A program made the translations under genes and the position numbers. The notes below the pieces were generated by a model, which did not search any database, was not told where the DNA came from, and was given only the letters and a program-made list of their open reading frames with translations. 64,000 bases of DNA, from assembly GCA_905214795.1 (NCBI GenBank), contig CAJMNM010000016.1, positions 1 to 64,000 of the forward strand. Reading direction: 5' to 3'. The stretch comes from an uncultured bacterium (lineage in GTDB: Bacteria > Bacteroidota > Bacteroidia > Bacteroidales > Bacteroidaceae). Of this stretch, positions 15,841 to 23,875 are shown in pieces (positions within the stretch are counted from its first letter, which is position 1; each line of letters opens with the position of its first letter).

Positions 15841-17247
15841 ATGAACTTATATTCAGGTTCACTGTCTATATGTTTTCCCTGTAAAGTTAAATCTGGTTTT
15901 CCGGTAAGCAGGTTGAATGATAGATGGAATCGTTGGCGGAAACGTCAAATTGATTTCATCCATCATTCGCGTGCTCCGTTGACTGATTTAATGGACAAGA
16001 AAAAGAATAGATTCATTAATGAATCATTATTAAAAGTGTTTCAAAAGACTTTGGCTCCCAATCTACCTCTTGATAATCAATATGCCCCTTATGGATTGAA
16101 ATGTCTTCAATTGGCATATAGAAAAAGAAGGGAAAGTAATATTTTCTCTAAAAACATCCAAATCCTTCTTTCATCCTTTAATTTAGAATATTATCTGAAG
16201 AACAAGGAAAAAACATTGAAAAGTGAAGGTGCCTTATTACTGAACGTAAATGCAGATAATTCTGTGGCAACACTAATTGTTGTTTTGAATTTTTCTGATT
16301 ATCAAGCAATAGATTTGATTTATCTGAAACATATTTTTTATAAAAGACTGCTTGTCTGTATCACTGAAAAAGAAACAGAAACGCAAAATTGCAATTGTGC
16401 AAATTGTACGTGGATGGGATGTCGGAAGAAAACTTCTGAAATCCCTTTAATCGAAATGACAATGCAGGATTTTATGAATGTGAAAATCCGAGAGATAAGT
16501 TTTTTGAATAAATTGGAATATGATTTTGATTATAGGGCAAGGTATTCATTTGTGGAATTGACTAATCCTCTGGATAAGTTTGTGAACAATCAAGATGAAT
16601 ATTCGAAGTTACAAAAGTTTAAACAGAAAAGAAATGCAATATTGTTAGAAGAACTATATGGAATATTGTATGCGGATGAATGTTATGTCAATTATCCGTT
16701 TAGAAAACTATTTGATATATTCAAGACAAATAATTCTACAAGGATTGATTATGATTTATATGTTTCCGGCTTAAATGCCTTAATTATCAGAAATAGATTG
16801 TCTGGAATAAAATCATCAGCCATTCAGTTACAAGAAGATTTTATAAAAGAATATAACGAGCATAACGAAAATATCAGAACGGAACAGATTAATGGTTCTT
16901 GTATACCCGGTTTGCAGGAAGGTCGTTTCCCTTCTTTCCTTAAAGCTGTAGAGATTCATTATCTCATCAATAAGGTTACTACTAATGAAATAGCAATTCA
17001 TGAACGCAGTTTTTTGAATCCGGTGATTATATTCAAAAGACTTTGGCTTTTATGGGAAATTCTATATGATGTGGATTCGCATAAATATCATGTGAATAAC
17101 AATTTCCAAAGAGAATTTGGAATTCTGAAACAATTAGATGATATCAGGAATGAATATAATGGTCTGCTTACTCATTCATTGAGTTACAGTATGGCTATTG
17201 TAACGATAATAGCTACCTTCATAACATTCATACAATTATGGAAATAA
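15841..17247 (+). CDS. unknown protein with Cys cluster and C-terminal TM helix
   Basis: 468 aa. The N-terminus is not a clear signal peptide. Around residues 183-194 there is a compact cysteine group (CNCANCTWMGC) that could bind zinc or an iron-sulphur cluster. The last 25 residues form a hydrophobic helix (SYSMAIVTIIATFITFIQLW), which makes it a tail-anchored protein with the bulk probably in the cytoplasm. It overlaps the GH13 gene by 10 bp, indicating coupled translation. I do not recognise the family. Confidence 0.7.
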   Translation: MNLYSGSLSICFPCKVKSGFPVSRLNDRWNRWRKRQIDFIHHSRAPLTDLMDKKKNRFINESLLKVFQKTLAPNLPLDNQYAPYGLKCLQLAYRKRRESNIFSKNIQILLSSFNLEYYLKNKEKTLKSEGALLLNVNADNSVATLIVVLNFSDYQAIDLIYLKHIFYKRLLVCITEKETETQNCNCANCTWMGCRKKTSEIPLIEMTMQDFMNVKIREISFLNKLEYDFDYRARYSFVELTNPLDKFVNNQDEYSKLQKFKQKRNAILLEELYGILYADECYVNYPFRKLFDIFKTNNSTRIDYDLYVSGLNALIIRNRLSGIKSSAIQLQEDFIKEYNEHNENIRTEQINGSCIPGLQEGRFPSFLKAVEIHYLINKVTTNEIAIHERSFLNPVIIFKRLWLLWEILYDVDSHKYHVNNNFQREFGILKQLDDIRNEYNGLLTHSLSYSMAIVTIIATFITFIQLWK

Positions 17248-18959
17248 CAAGAATTGATCCTCCTTGTTGGTTTGCAGGACTTAAGTCAAAAGAGTTCAGT
17301 CTGCTGATTTATGGAAACGGATTGGAGAATGCCAAAGTATTAACAGACATACCTTATTCTGAAATAAAATATAGTGGAACAGACAAGCATTTGTTTGTAA
17401 CACTGATTTTATGCGATTTCGTGGAAGAAGGTTATTATGACATCACAATTGTTTCTTCACAAAGTTCTGTACGTCTTCAATATGAATTCAAACAACATCG
17501 TGTTTGGAAAGCTATAGAACCCACTATCTCTAATAAAGATGTTGTTTATTTGGTTATGCCCGATCGATTTGCAAAAGGAAATCAGAATACAAAAAATCCA
17601 GATGTGGACATCTTAAATCCCAATGCGTGGCATGGAGGTAATATTACTGGGATGATAGATAGTTTGGATTATCTTGAGGATGTAGGTATTACGGCATTAT
17701 GGCATACTCCTATATTCAAGAGCTCTGCATATCATGGCTATGCAATTGAGGATTTTTATGCTATAGACTGTCATTTCGGAAATCTTGAGATTTACAAAAC
17801 TTTTGTGGAACAGGCCCATAAAAGAAGAATAAAGGTAGTAATGGATGTTGTGTTCAATCATTGTAGCATCAAACATCCATGGGTTAAGACTCCACCAACA
17901 AAAGAATGGTTTAACGATACTGGTAAAAAAAAGAAGTGCATAACAAATTATAAAACAACGACTGTTTTTGATCCTCATGCAGCAAATGTGGATTTGGAAC
18001 AAACTGTGAATGGATGGTTTACGGAGGAAATGCCGGATCTCAATTTGAAAAGTGATGAGGTCCTGTCTTATATGATCCAAATGACTAAATGGTGGATTGA
18101 GACTACAGGTATTGATGCTATAAGAATGGATACTTATTTATATTCAGATTTGGACGCTATGATAAAGTGGCAAAATGAATTGTCTAAAGAATATCCGTAT
18201 TTTTCAGTTTTAGCAGAAACATGGGTGCCTGATACGGCATATACTTCTAAAATTCAGAGAGAAGTCTGTTCTCAATTAACTAAGGATAGTTCTTTTATTG
18301 TAATGGATTTTGCGTTTCAGAAAAAAATGGAACAATACTTAGGACGAAATACTGTTTATGACAAAGAAGCCTCATTGTATCATTATTTCGTTAATGATTT
18401 CTTATTCTTTGATTCGCAAAATGTATTGGTGTTCTTAGATAATCACGATTTGCCACGTTGGTTTGATTCTGTAAAAAGTAAAGCAAAGTTAAAGCAGGCG
18501 TTAGGTATTCTTTTAACTGTTCCCCGCATACCGCAAATCTATTATGGTACAGAATTCATGATTACTAATGACGGTAAAGGTAAAGGAGATGGAGATTATC
18601 GGGTTGACACTTTTGAGTTGATAAAAGAACAAGATGAAAGTGGCATTCTGAATTTCATGAAGAAATTACTGTGTTGGCGTAAAGCTTCTAAACCAATTGC
18701 TTATGGTTCCATGAAACATTTTATACCTCAAAACGGAATATATGTATATTTTCGAATCTATGAGGATGAAAAGGTTATGGTTATTTCAAACAGTTTATCA
18801 AAATCTTCCACATTGGATTTTGGTCATTATCGCGAAGAACTTAATGGATATGAGTATGGTATTGATGTAGAGACCGGAAAAAAGTTTTGTTTGGAAAGCG
18901 ATTTGAGTTTAAGAATGAAACGAAATGAAATCAAAATTCTTAATCTTTTTAGAAAATGA
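17238..18959 (+). CDS. cytoplasmic GH13 alpha-amylase family enzyme
   Basis: 573 aa with the layout of cyclomaltodextrinase/neopullulanase proteins. An N-terminal beta domain (RIDPPCWFAGLKSKEFSLLIYG) precedes a TIM barrel with MDVVFNH (region I), GIDAIRMDTY with the nucleophile Asp near 297, LAETW with the acid/base Glu near 326, and LDNHD with the third carboxylate near 403. All catalytic residues are present. There is no signal peptide, so it acts in the cytoplasm on imported or stored alpha-glucans. No sus-like genes are near. It is embedded between an unknown tail-anchored protein and small membrane proteins, overlapping both neighbours. Its role in such an operon is unexplained. Confidence 0.88.
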   Translation: MEITRIDPPCWFAGLKSKEFSLLIYGNGLENAKVLTDIPYSEIKYSGTDKHLFVTLILCDFVEEGYYDITIVSSQSSVRLQYEFKQHRVWKAIEPTISNKDVVYLVMPDRFAKGNQNTKNPDVDILNPNAWHGGNITGMIDSLDYLEDVGITALWHTPIFKSSAYHGYAIEDFYAIDCHFGNLEIYKTFVEQAHKRRIKVVMDVVFNHCSIKHPWVKTPPTKEWFNDTGKKKKCITNYKTTTVFDPHAANVDLEQTVNGWFTEEMPDLNLKSDEVLSYMIQMTKWWIETTGIDAIRMDTYLYSDLDAMIKWQNELSKEYPYFSVLAETWVPDTAYTSKIQREVCSQLTKDSSFIVMDFAFQKKMEQYLGRNTVYDKEASLYHYFVNDFLFFDSQNVLVFLDNHDLPRWFDSVKSKAKLKQALGILLTVPRIPQIYYGTEFMITNDGKGKGDGDYRVDTFELIKEQDESGILNFMKKLLCWRKASKPIAYGSMKHFIPQNGIYVYFRIYEDEKVMVISNSLSKSSTLDFGHYREELNGYEYGIDVETGKKFCLESDLSLRMKRNEIKILNLFRK

Positions 18960-19276
18960 ATATGATACAAATCTTCTCTGAGAAGTTAGCCGATAATTCT
19001 TGTGGCGATTTACTAATAACGTTAACTGTCATTTTGTCCATATCTGTGACATCTTGCATTATTACTTGCTTGATAATTAGATATCTTAAATATAAACGAG
19101 AACATGAGAATGAAATAGAAAATCAAATTTTTAGAAATAACAAATTTGATGAGTTGGATAAAAGATTAAAAGCCGTTGAAAAAGAAATACAAGATATGAA
19201 CGCAAAAGGTATGAACAAAAAAAAGGCTTCTTATCTTGTTTATGGGAAAAGTTATGTAAGTAATATCATTATATAA
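18956..19276 (+). CDS. single-TM protein with cytoplasmic coiled coil, 106 aa
   Basis: One transmembrane helix (LLITLTVILSISVTSCIITC, about residues 19-40) is followed by a positively charged boundary and a short coiled coil (DELDKRLKAVEKEIQDM). The ATG overlaps the stop of the GH13 gene (ATGA). A second ATG two codons later is possible. Function unknown. The shape resembles small membrane adaptors. Confidence 0.65.
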   Translation: MNMIQIFSEKLADNSCGDLLITLTVILSISVTSCIITCLIIRYLKYKREHENEIENQIFRNNKFDELDKRLKAVEKEIQDMNAKGMNKKKASYLVYGKSYVSNIII

Positions 19277-19300
19277 AACTGTGTAAAGTTAGAATCTATA

Positions 19301-19504
19301 ATGGAAGAACAGAAAAATAAAGATTTGACGGAAGAACAGAGAAAGAAATTCTTAGGAATGATAGAGAAAGAACTAGAAGCGAAAAAGACAGATGTGATAC
19401 TGGGTGGCCCATTTGAAGAATCACGTCGTTCCGGTTGTATGTTAGTTTTAATTATCCCTTTGATAATTTCCGTTACAATGGTTTGTCTGATAAATTTTAA
19501 ATAG
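19301..19504 (+). CDS. RRSGC small membrane protein, copy 1 (67 aa)
   Basis: A charged N-terminal helix (DLTEEQRKKFLGMIEKELEA) leads to the conserved stretch RRSGCML and one hydrophobic helix ending LINFK. It is the first and longest of four consecutive genes with the same C-terminal half. The gene-to-gene spacers (AAATAGTTTATTTATGG) are also nearly identical, so the array arose by recent tandem duplication. The Cys after Ser-Gly at the membrane border is invariant. It may be lipidated, form disulphides, or be the target of a modifying enzyme. A radical SAM enzyme lies 1.1 kb downstream. Confidence 0.7.
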   Translation: MEEQKNKDLTEEQRKKFLGMIEKELEAKKTDVILGGPFEESRRSGCMLVLIIPLIISVTMVCLINFK

Positions 19505-19511
19505 TTTATTT

Positions 19512-19697
19512 ATGGGAGAAATAAAGTTACCTGAGGATCTTACAGAAGAGGAGAAAAAAAAGATAGAAGAGGATATAAATAATAATATTGGTCAATTGTC
19601 AGGATGTATCAAAAGTCCTCGCTCCGGCTGTATGTTAGTTTTTATTATCCCTTTGATAATTTCTATTACAATAGCTTGTCTGATAAATTTTAAATAG
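19512..19697 (+). CDS. RRSGC small membrane protein, copy 2 (61 aa)
   Basis: It starts KLPEDLTEEEKKKIEED, then PRSGCML and a hydrophobic helix ending LINFK. The second Arg before SGC is kept while the first is Pro. It follows copy 1 by 7 bp. An extra Cys occurs in the linker (SGCIKSP), giving two SGC triplets in this copy. Confidence 0.7.
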   Translation: MGEIKLPEDLTEEEKKKIEEDINNNIGQLSGCIKSPRSGCMLVFIIPLIISITIACLINFK

Positions 19698-19704
19698 TTT
19701 ATTT

Positions 19705-19881
19705 ATGGTAAAAATTAAGTTACCTGAAAACTTCCTTACAGAAGGGGAGAAAAAGGAATTACAACAGGCGGTGCTGCAAGGTGGTCAAATTGAAAAACCT
19801 CGCCGCTCCGGTTGTATGATAATTTTAATTATTCCATTGATAATTTCCATTACAATGGTTTGTCTAATAAATTTTAAATAG
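19705..19881 (+). CDS. RRSGC small membrane protein, copy 3 (58 aa)
   Basis: ATG at 19705, TAG at 19879-19881. The product starts VKIKLPENFLTEGEKKELQQ, has the core RRSGCM and ends in the hydrophobic helix with terminal LINFK. It is too short for many gene callers. Placed 7 bp after copy 2, with the same spacer sequence. Both its transmembrane helix and its core are close to copies 1 and 2 at DNA level. Confidence 0.68.
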   Translation: MVKIKLPENFLTEGEKKELQQAVLQGGQIEKPRRSGCMIILIIPLIISITMVCLINFK

Positions 19882-19888
19882 TTTATTA

Positions 19889-20059
19889 ATGAGTAAAATA
19901 AAAATTAAGTTACCAGACAATCTCACAGATGAAGAGATAGAAGAATTGAGGCGAACTAAAGGAGGGTGCATTGAAGAACCTCGTCGTTCCGGTTGTATGT
20001 TGATATTAATACTACCACTAATATTATCACTAACAATGATTTTTTTAATCAGTCTCTAA
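19889..20059 (+). CDS. RRSGC small membrane protein, copy 4 (56 aa)
   Basis: ATG at 19889, TAA at 20057-20059. N-terminus KIKIKLPDNLTDEEIEELRR, core RRSGCML, and a hydrophobic helix that has diverged (ILPLILSLTMIFLISL) and lost the LINFK end. The linker contains an extra Cys (KGGCIEEP). It is the most diverged copy. The reading frame beginning at 19993 in another phase is not the gene. Confidence 0.65.
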   Translation: MSKIKIKLPDNLTDEEIEELRRTKGGCIEEPRRSGCMLILILPLILSLTMIFLISL

Positions 20060-20070
20060 ATTTTCAGATA

Positions 20071-20298
20071 ATGGGAAAATCTATATCAGAAGTAATGGAC
20101 CTTTTAACCAATAATGATTTTAAGAATATTAGAGGCTTAGACATATATGGGGGACTAATAGATTCTTTTGATATGTTATCTTCAGACATTCTAGATATTT
20201 TGTTTACTGAAGATGAAATTAAAAAATTATTAGCAAAAATGACTTCTGAAGAACGCCAAAAGATATACGACATAATAAAAAATAAGTATAATGGATAA
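20071..20298 (+). CDS. small protein with N-terminal SEVMDL motif, 75 aa
   Basis: Begins MGKSISEVMDLLTNNDF. Eleven residues at the start are nearly the same as the start of the radical SAM protein (MGKTVSEVMDL). The C-terminus, KKLLAKMTSEERQKIYDIIK, is shared with the next protein (KKLLSKMTPEERQEIYDRIS). I chose the ATG at 20071 because the longer in-frame start at 19993 overlaps copy 4 of the preceding family and lacks this match. It overlaps the next gene by 8 bp. Candidate partner or substrate of the radical SAM enzyme. Confidence 0.68.
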   Translation: MGKSISEVMDLLTNNDFKNIRGLDIYGGLIDSFDMLSSDILDILFTEDEIKKLLAKMTSEERQKIYDIIKNKYNG

Positions 20299-20557
20299 GA
20301 AACTTACTGAATTGGAGGATTCTATATTTGACAATCTCAACAAAAATAATTATGTAAAGCCTGTGATGTTTGGTATGATTGACCCTTATAGGTCTACACT
20401 CTTAACTGGTCTTGAAGATCGAATAAATGATTATAAAAAAGAAAAATTGGGTCTAAATGAAGAATTGAGTCTAAAAGAACAGTTTAAAAAACTATTATCA
20501 AAAATGACTCCTGAAGAACGCCAAGAAATATATGATAGAATAAGTAAAAAAATGTAG
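20291..20557 (+). CDS. small soluble protein, 88 aa
   Basis: A charged helical protein without membrane segment. Its last 25 residues match the C-terminus of the preceding protein (KKLL-KMT-EERQ-IYD-I). It lacks the SEVMDL start. It overlaps the upstream gene by 8 bp and precedes the radical SAM gene by 10 bp, so the three are translated together. Function unknown. Confidence 0.65.
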   Translation: MDKKLTELEDSIFDNLNKNNYVKPVMFGMIDPYRSTLLTGLEDRINDYKKEKLGLNEELSLKEQFKKLLSKMTPEERQEIYDRISKKM

Positions 20558-20567
20558 CATTAATAAA

Positions 20568-21470
20568 ATGGGAAAAACAGTGTCCGAAGTAATGGACCTA
20601 ATATATAAGATAGGAAAAAACAAGATTCCTATGGTAATGTCAACACTCGGATTTACTCCGTTAATAGGAATCATGCGTCATCGTATATTAACAGATGGTG
20701 AAGGTATCACTACTCTAGTCGGTTTTCATCAATGTACGTTGAGATGTAAATACTGTTTGAATCCTCAATCGTTGAAAACCGAAGGAGTTTGGAAATGGTG
20801 TACTCCTAAATCTTTATATAGAGAAGTCAAAAAAGACAATCTGTATTTTGGACACAGCAAAGGTGGCATATGTTTTGGAGGCGGTGAACCTCTTTTAAGG
20901 AGTAAATTTATTTCTGAGTTTAAAAGTATTTGTAATCCAACATGGCTTATTACCGTAGAAACGAGTCTCAACCTTCCATTTGAGTATTTATTAGAGTGTT
21001 ATAAAGTGATTGATTGTTTCATCATTGATATTAAGGATATGAATGATGAAATATATCAGCGCTATACAGGAAAATCAAACAGAAGAGTCATTGAGAATCT
21101 GAAGTTTCTCATAAACGAGGGATGGAGCGATAGAATATTGGTTCGAGTTCCATTGATTCCAGGATATAATAATGAAACTGATATTGCAAAATCGATACAG
21201 AGTCTAAATTCTTTGGGATTATATAATATTGAGCAACTTACTTACGTGACTAAAAGTGACCATAAAACATCTGGAGATTACAAAAATGATGAGTCTGGAA
21301 AAGATATCTGCCGCCACCTTAAGAATATAAGGGTGGAAGTTGCTTCAATTCATAACATTTCGTATACTCCTGCTGTGTGCACACATAAAGGTCCTTGTCT
21401 TGGAACTTGTCCGGCATGTGAAAAAGAAGTGGAATATATAGAATCCTGGATCCATGAGTATAAATATTAG
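20568..21470 (+). CDS. radical SAM enzyme, activase-like, with extra Cys motif
   Basis: 300 aa. The canonical cluster motif CTLRCKYC gives Cys56, Cys60 and Cys63, followed by the SAM-binding GGGEPLL, as in pyruvate formate-lyase activating enzymes and related proteins. The C-terminus carries CTHKGPCLGTCPACEKE (Cys271, 277, 281, 284), which may hold a second cluster or zinc. The N-terminus (MGKTVSEVMDL) is shared with a small protein encoded 500 bp upstream. No glycyl radical enzyme is nearby, so the target is likely one of the small proteins of the operon. A RiPP-type or protein-maturation role is inferred only from context. Confidence 0.85.
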   Translation: MGKTVSEVMDLIYKIGKNKIPMVMSTLGFTPLIGIMRHRILTDGEGITTLVGFHQCTLRCKYCLNPQSLKTEGVWKWCTPKSLYREVKKDNLYFGHSKGGICFGGGEPLLRSKFISEFKSICNPTWLITVETSLNLPFEYLLECYKVIDCFIIDIKDMNDEIYQRYTGKSNRRVIENLKFLINEGWSDRILVRVPLIPGYNNETDIAKSIQSLNSLGLYNIEQLTYVTKSDHKTSGDYKNDESGKDICRHLKNIRVEVASIHNISYTPAVCTHKGPCLGTCPACEKEVEYIESWIHEYKY

Positions 21471-21491
21471 CATTAAAAAAAATATAGATGT

Positions 21492-21815
21492 ATGAATCGG
21501 CTTATTATCAAGTATAGTTTATTTTGGACAGTTCTGACTATTATTGCATCTGGATTAACATGGCTCATTGTTTCTTTTATGCCTGATTCTGGATGGCTTT
21601 ATTGGACATCGATAGTTTTACTTATAATTGGATGGCTTCTGTATCTTGTTTTATGCATAATTCTATTGGTCGCATATTTTATCGAAGCACATAAGACAGA
21701 AATAAATGAATATTTCCGCAATATAGGAAATGGTCTATTGAGCATCTTTAAAGAAGCCTGGAGTAAAGCCGGGGAGATGTATGGGAATTTATTCTGGTTT
21801 GGCAGATTCCGATAA
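21492..21815 (+). CDS. two-TM membrane protein, 107 aa
   Basis: Two strongly hydrophobic helices (residues about 8-29 and 37-63) are followed by a charged amphipathic tail ending in aromatic residues (YGNLFWFGRF). No family recognised. It is 21 bp after the radical SAM gene and in the same operon. Confidence 0.65.
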   Translation: MNRLIIKYSLFWTVLTIIASGLTWLIVSFMPDSGWLYWTSIVLLIIGWLLYLVLCIILLVAYFIEAHKTEINEYFRNIGNGLLSIFKEAWSKAGEMYGNLFWFGRFR

Positions 21816-21880
21816 GTTAAATTCGCATCATCTCTGTGATAGATTATTACAGATAAAGCTATCATTAAAAATAAAAAGTA

Positions 21881-22864
21881 TTGAATATGGATGGAATAAT
21901 GGATTTTAATTTATTTGATTTACCTGACGGACTATTGGAAAGCCTTCAAGCTCATTGGGGAAGTGGACTGACAGACGATATGGTTGTACAGTCTATGCAC
22001 GACGCAAGTGAATTTTTTAACATAACAGACCCGATGCAGATCGTTGAAGGATGGACCACCGGAGTATATAATAATAATCCGTTCATGACGGGAGATGATG
22101 TACTGATGATAAGCCGTGATCAATTGGAGAGTATGGGAATAACTGAAAAAGACGGTCTGGATTTAGTCCTTACCCATGAATGTGCACATCGCAGACTTCA
22201 GGGATTGCCGACAAACTTTAACTCGCATCAGGAGGAATTGTGTTGTGACTATATGGCCGGAATCAGAGCCGGACTGAACGGGATAGATGTGACACAAATG
22301 CAGGAGTCATTGGCTGACAGTCCGGAGTCTGAAACACACCCGGCGGGTGCAAGTCGTGTTGCCGCTATTGAAATGGGAGTAGATTTTGCACAGAACTATT
22401 GGGCGGAGCATAATCAGGCTCCTTCATTCAGTGATTGTGTAGAACATTTTTCTAATGAAATACAAAATAACACGGTGTATGCAGACAACGGACAAATAAC
22501 ATTGCGTCCGGATATGGATGACCCTCAGGCTTTTCATGGTTATTCTCAGTCCGAAATTAATTCCAGAATGGACAAGGCGGAAAGTGATATGGGATATTGG
22601 AAGTCTGAAATTCGTAGGCATATGGAATTGTCAAAGCATGAATCTTGTAGAGAAACAGAACTGCATCATGCAAGGGTGGCAGAAGGGAAATATAATGATG
22701 CGAAGTCTGAATATAATAAATGGAAGAATACAAAGCCTGACGATTTGAAGGGATTTGTGAATGATGCGGACTGGCATCTTAAACAAGCAGACTGGCATGC
22801 AGAAAGAGGTGAGTATAGTGATGCAAATGATCATTTGAAAAGTGCCGAGATGTGTTCTGAGTAG
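21881..22864 (+). CDS. HExxH metallopeptidase-like protein, cytoplasmic
   Basis: 327 aa without signal peptide. It contains LTHECAHRR (His99, Glu100, His103) followed 14 residues later by QEELCCDYMAGIRAG, where a Glu/Asp would provide the third zinc ligand. This is the arrangement of gluzincin-type peptidases. The N-terminal 90 residues form an unknown domain. The last 100 are charged and helical, with TPR-like spacing (HARVAEGKYNDAKSEYNKW; WHLKQADWHAERGEYSDANDHLKSAEM). It starts at ATG 21881, and an alternative start at 21887 is possible. Processing of one of the small operon proteins is conceivable but not shown. Confidence 0.72.
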   Translation: MNMDGIMDFNLFDLPDGLLESLQAHWGSGLTDDMVVQSMHDASEFFNITDPMQIVEGWTTGVYNNNPFMTGDDVLMISRDQLESMGITEKDGLDLVLTHECAHRRLQGLPTNFNSHQEELCCDYMAGIRAGLNGIDVTQMQESLADSPESETHPAGASRVAAIEMGVDFAQNYWAEHNQAPSFSDCVEHFSNEIQNNTVYADNGQITLRPDMDDPQAFHGYSQSEINSRMDKAESDMGYWKSEIRRHMELSKHESCRETELHHARVAEGKYNDAKSEYNKWKNTKPDDLKGFVNDADWHLKQADWHAERGEYSDANDHLKSAEMCSE

Positions 22865-22892
22865 ATTTTTTAACAATATAATATAAGTTATT

Positions 22893-23438
22893 ATGGCTGC
22901 ATTTATTATTTCTGCGATTGTTGGTTTTTTCCTTTATTTTTTAGTAAACAACTGGATTGATGGGAATCCGCTTCTTAGTATACTGGCAAGTATCATTCGT
23001 CTATTTTGTATTGGAGTTCCGATATATTTTTTTGTGCAATGGATTTCAGAAGATGATGATGAAAAGATAACTCCAAAATATGAATATGTTATTGATTCTG
23101 ATTACAGTGATCATGAGGCAGAAGAAAGTGAAGAAAACGATGAGTCTTCTTCAAATTCATACAGTAATGAGCCTGTTTATACAGAACCTTCCGGTGGATA
23201 TTATTCAGCCCCAACATATCAGCAAGAAGAACGAACACCGGCAAGCTATCCTTGCAGAGCTTGCCGGCAAACGGGAAATTGCAGTGTATGTAATGGAAGT
23301 GGGCGCACTATTGTTGGTGTAAACTATTATTCGAGTCCCAACGAACCTATAGAAGGAGACTGCACCACTTGTAGAGGAAGTGGCAGGTGTCATTCTTGCG
23401 GAGGAGACGGCTTTCTGAATGAAGGCGTTGATTTTTAA
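22893..23438 (+). CDS. membrane protein with DnaJ-type zinc finger, no J domain
   Basis: 181 aa. Two N-terminal membrane helices (residues 2-18 and 25-48), an acidic Ser/Glu-rich linker, then four cysteine pairs in the DnaJ central-domain pattern: CRACRQTG, CSVCNGSG, CTTCRGSG and CHSCGGDG. This makes two zinc sites for unfolded-protein or redox handling, displayed on the membrane. The J domain that would recruit Hsp70 is absent. Position in the operon suggests a chaperone for the small cysteine-containing membrane proteins, which is an inference. Confidence 0.78.
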   Translation: MAAFIISAIVGFFLYFLVNNWIDGNPLLSILASIIRLFCIGVPIYFFVQWISEDDDEKITPKYEYVIDSDYSDHEAEESEENDESSSNSYSNEPVYTEPSGGYYSAPTYQQEERTPASYPCRACRQTGNCSVCNGSGRTIVGVNYYSSPNEPIEGDCTTCRGSGRCHSCGGDGFLNEGVDF

Positions 23439-23513
23439 TTGAATGTTGGATTTTTAATTGTATTTATATTTATTTTTTAAGGTTGCTCCCGACACAAAAC
23501 CAGGGCTTATAAT

Positions 23514-23870
23514 ATGAAAAAGACTATTCTGGCAATTCTACTTTTGAATATGTTTTTGGCTGCATGTGATTCTAAAGGTCCAAAAGGAAATGTATATATT
23601 CCAGAGCGGACCTCGGATGAAATAGCAGAAGAAGTCTATAACGCTTATGAGAATAATGATTATTTTTATGAGTATGACACCGATTTATATTACAAAGAAG
23701 ACGGAGAATGGAAATATTACGGTAAAAGAAGTGTGTATTCGAATCCGGCAGATAAAGACGAGTGCGATAAATGGGTGCAGTTTGGCAATACCAAACAAGA
23801 TGCGGAATATACGGATATAGGGGGATATACTTTCAGAGTGCAATATCATGGAGTTTATTATTATTTTTAA
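23514..23870 (+). CDS. small lipoprotein, 118 aa
   Basis: Signal peptide and lipobox LAAC with Cys18. The mature part is rich in Tyr, Asp and Glu (NDYFYEYDTDLYYKEDGEW) with no recognised domain. It lies 75 bp downstream of the zinc-finger gene and 5 bp before the next gene. Function unknown. Confidence 0.68.
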   Translation: MKKTILAILLLNMFLAACDSKGPKGNVYIPERTSDEIAEEVYNAYENNDYFYEYDTDLYYKEDGEWKYYGKRSVYSNPADKDECDKWVQFGNTKQDAEYTDIGGYTFRVQYHGVYYYF

Positions 23871-23875
23871 ACAGT

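Noticed and set aside
19301..20059. CRISPR or other non-coding repeat array
   Set aside because: The repeat unit is a complete small gene with conserved protein sequence and varied third positions. There are no uniform spacers.
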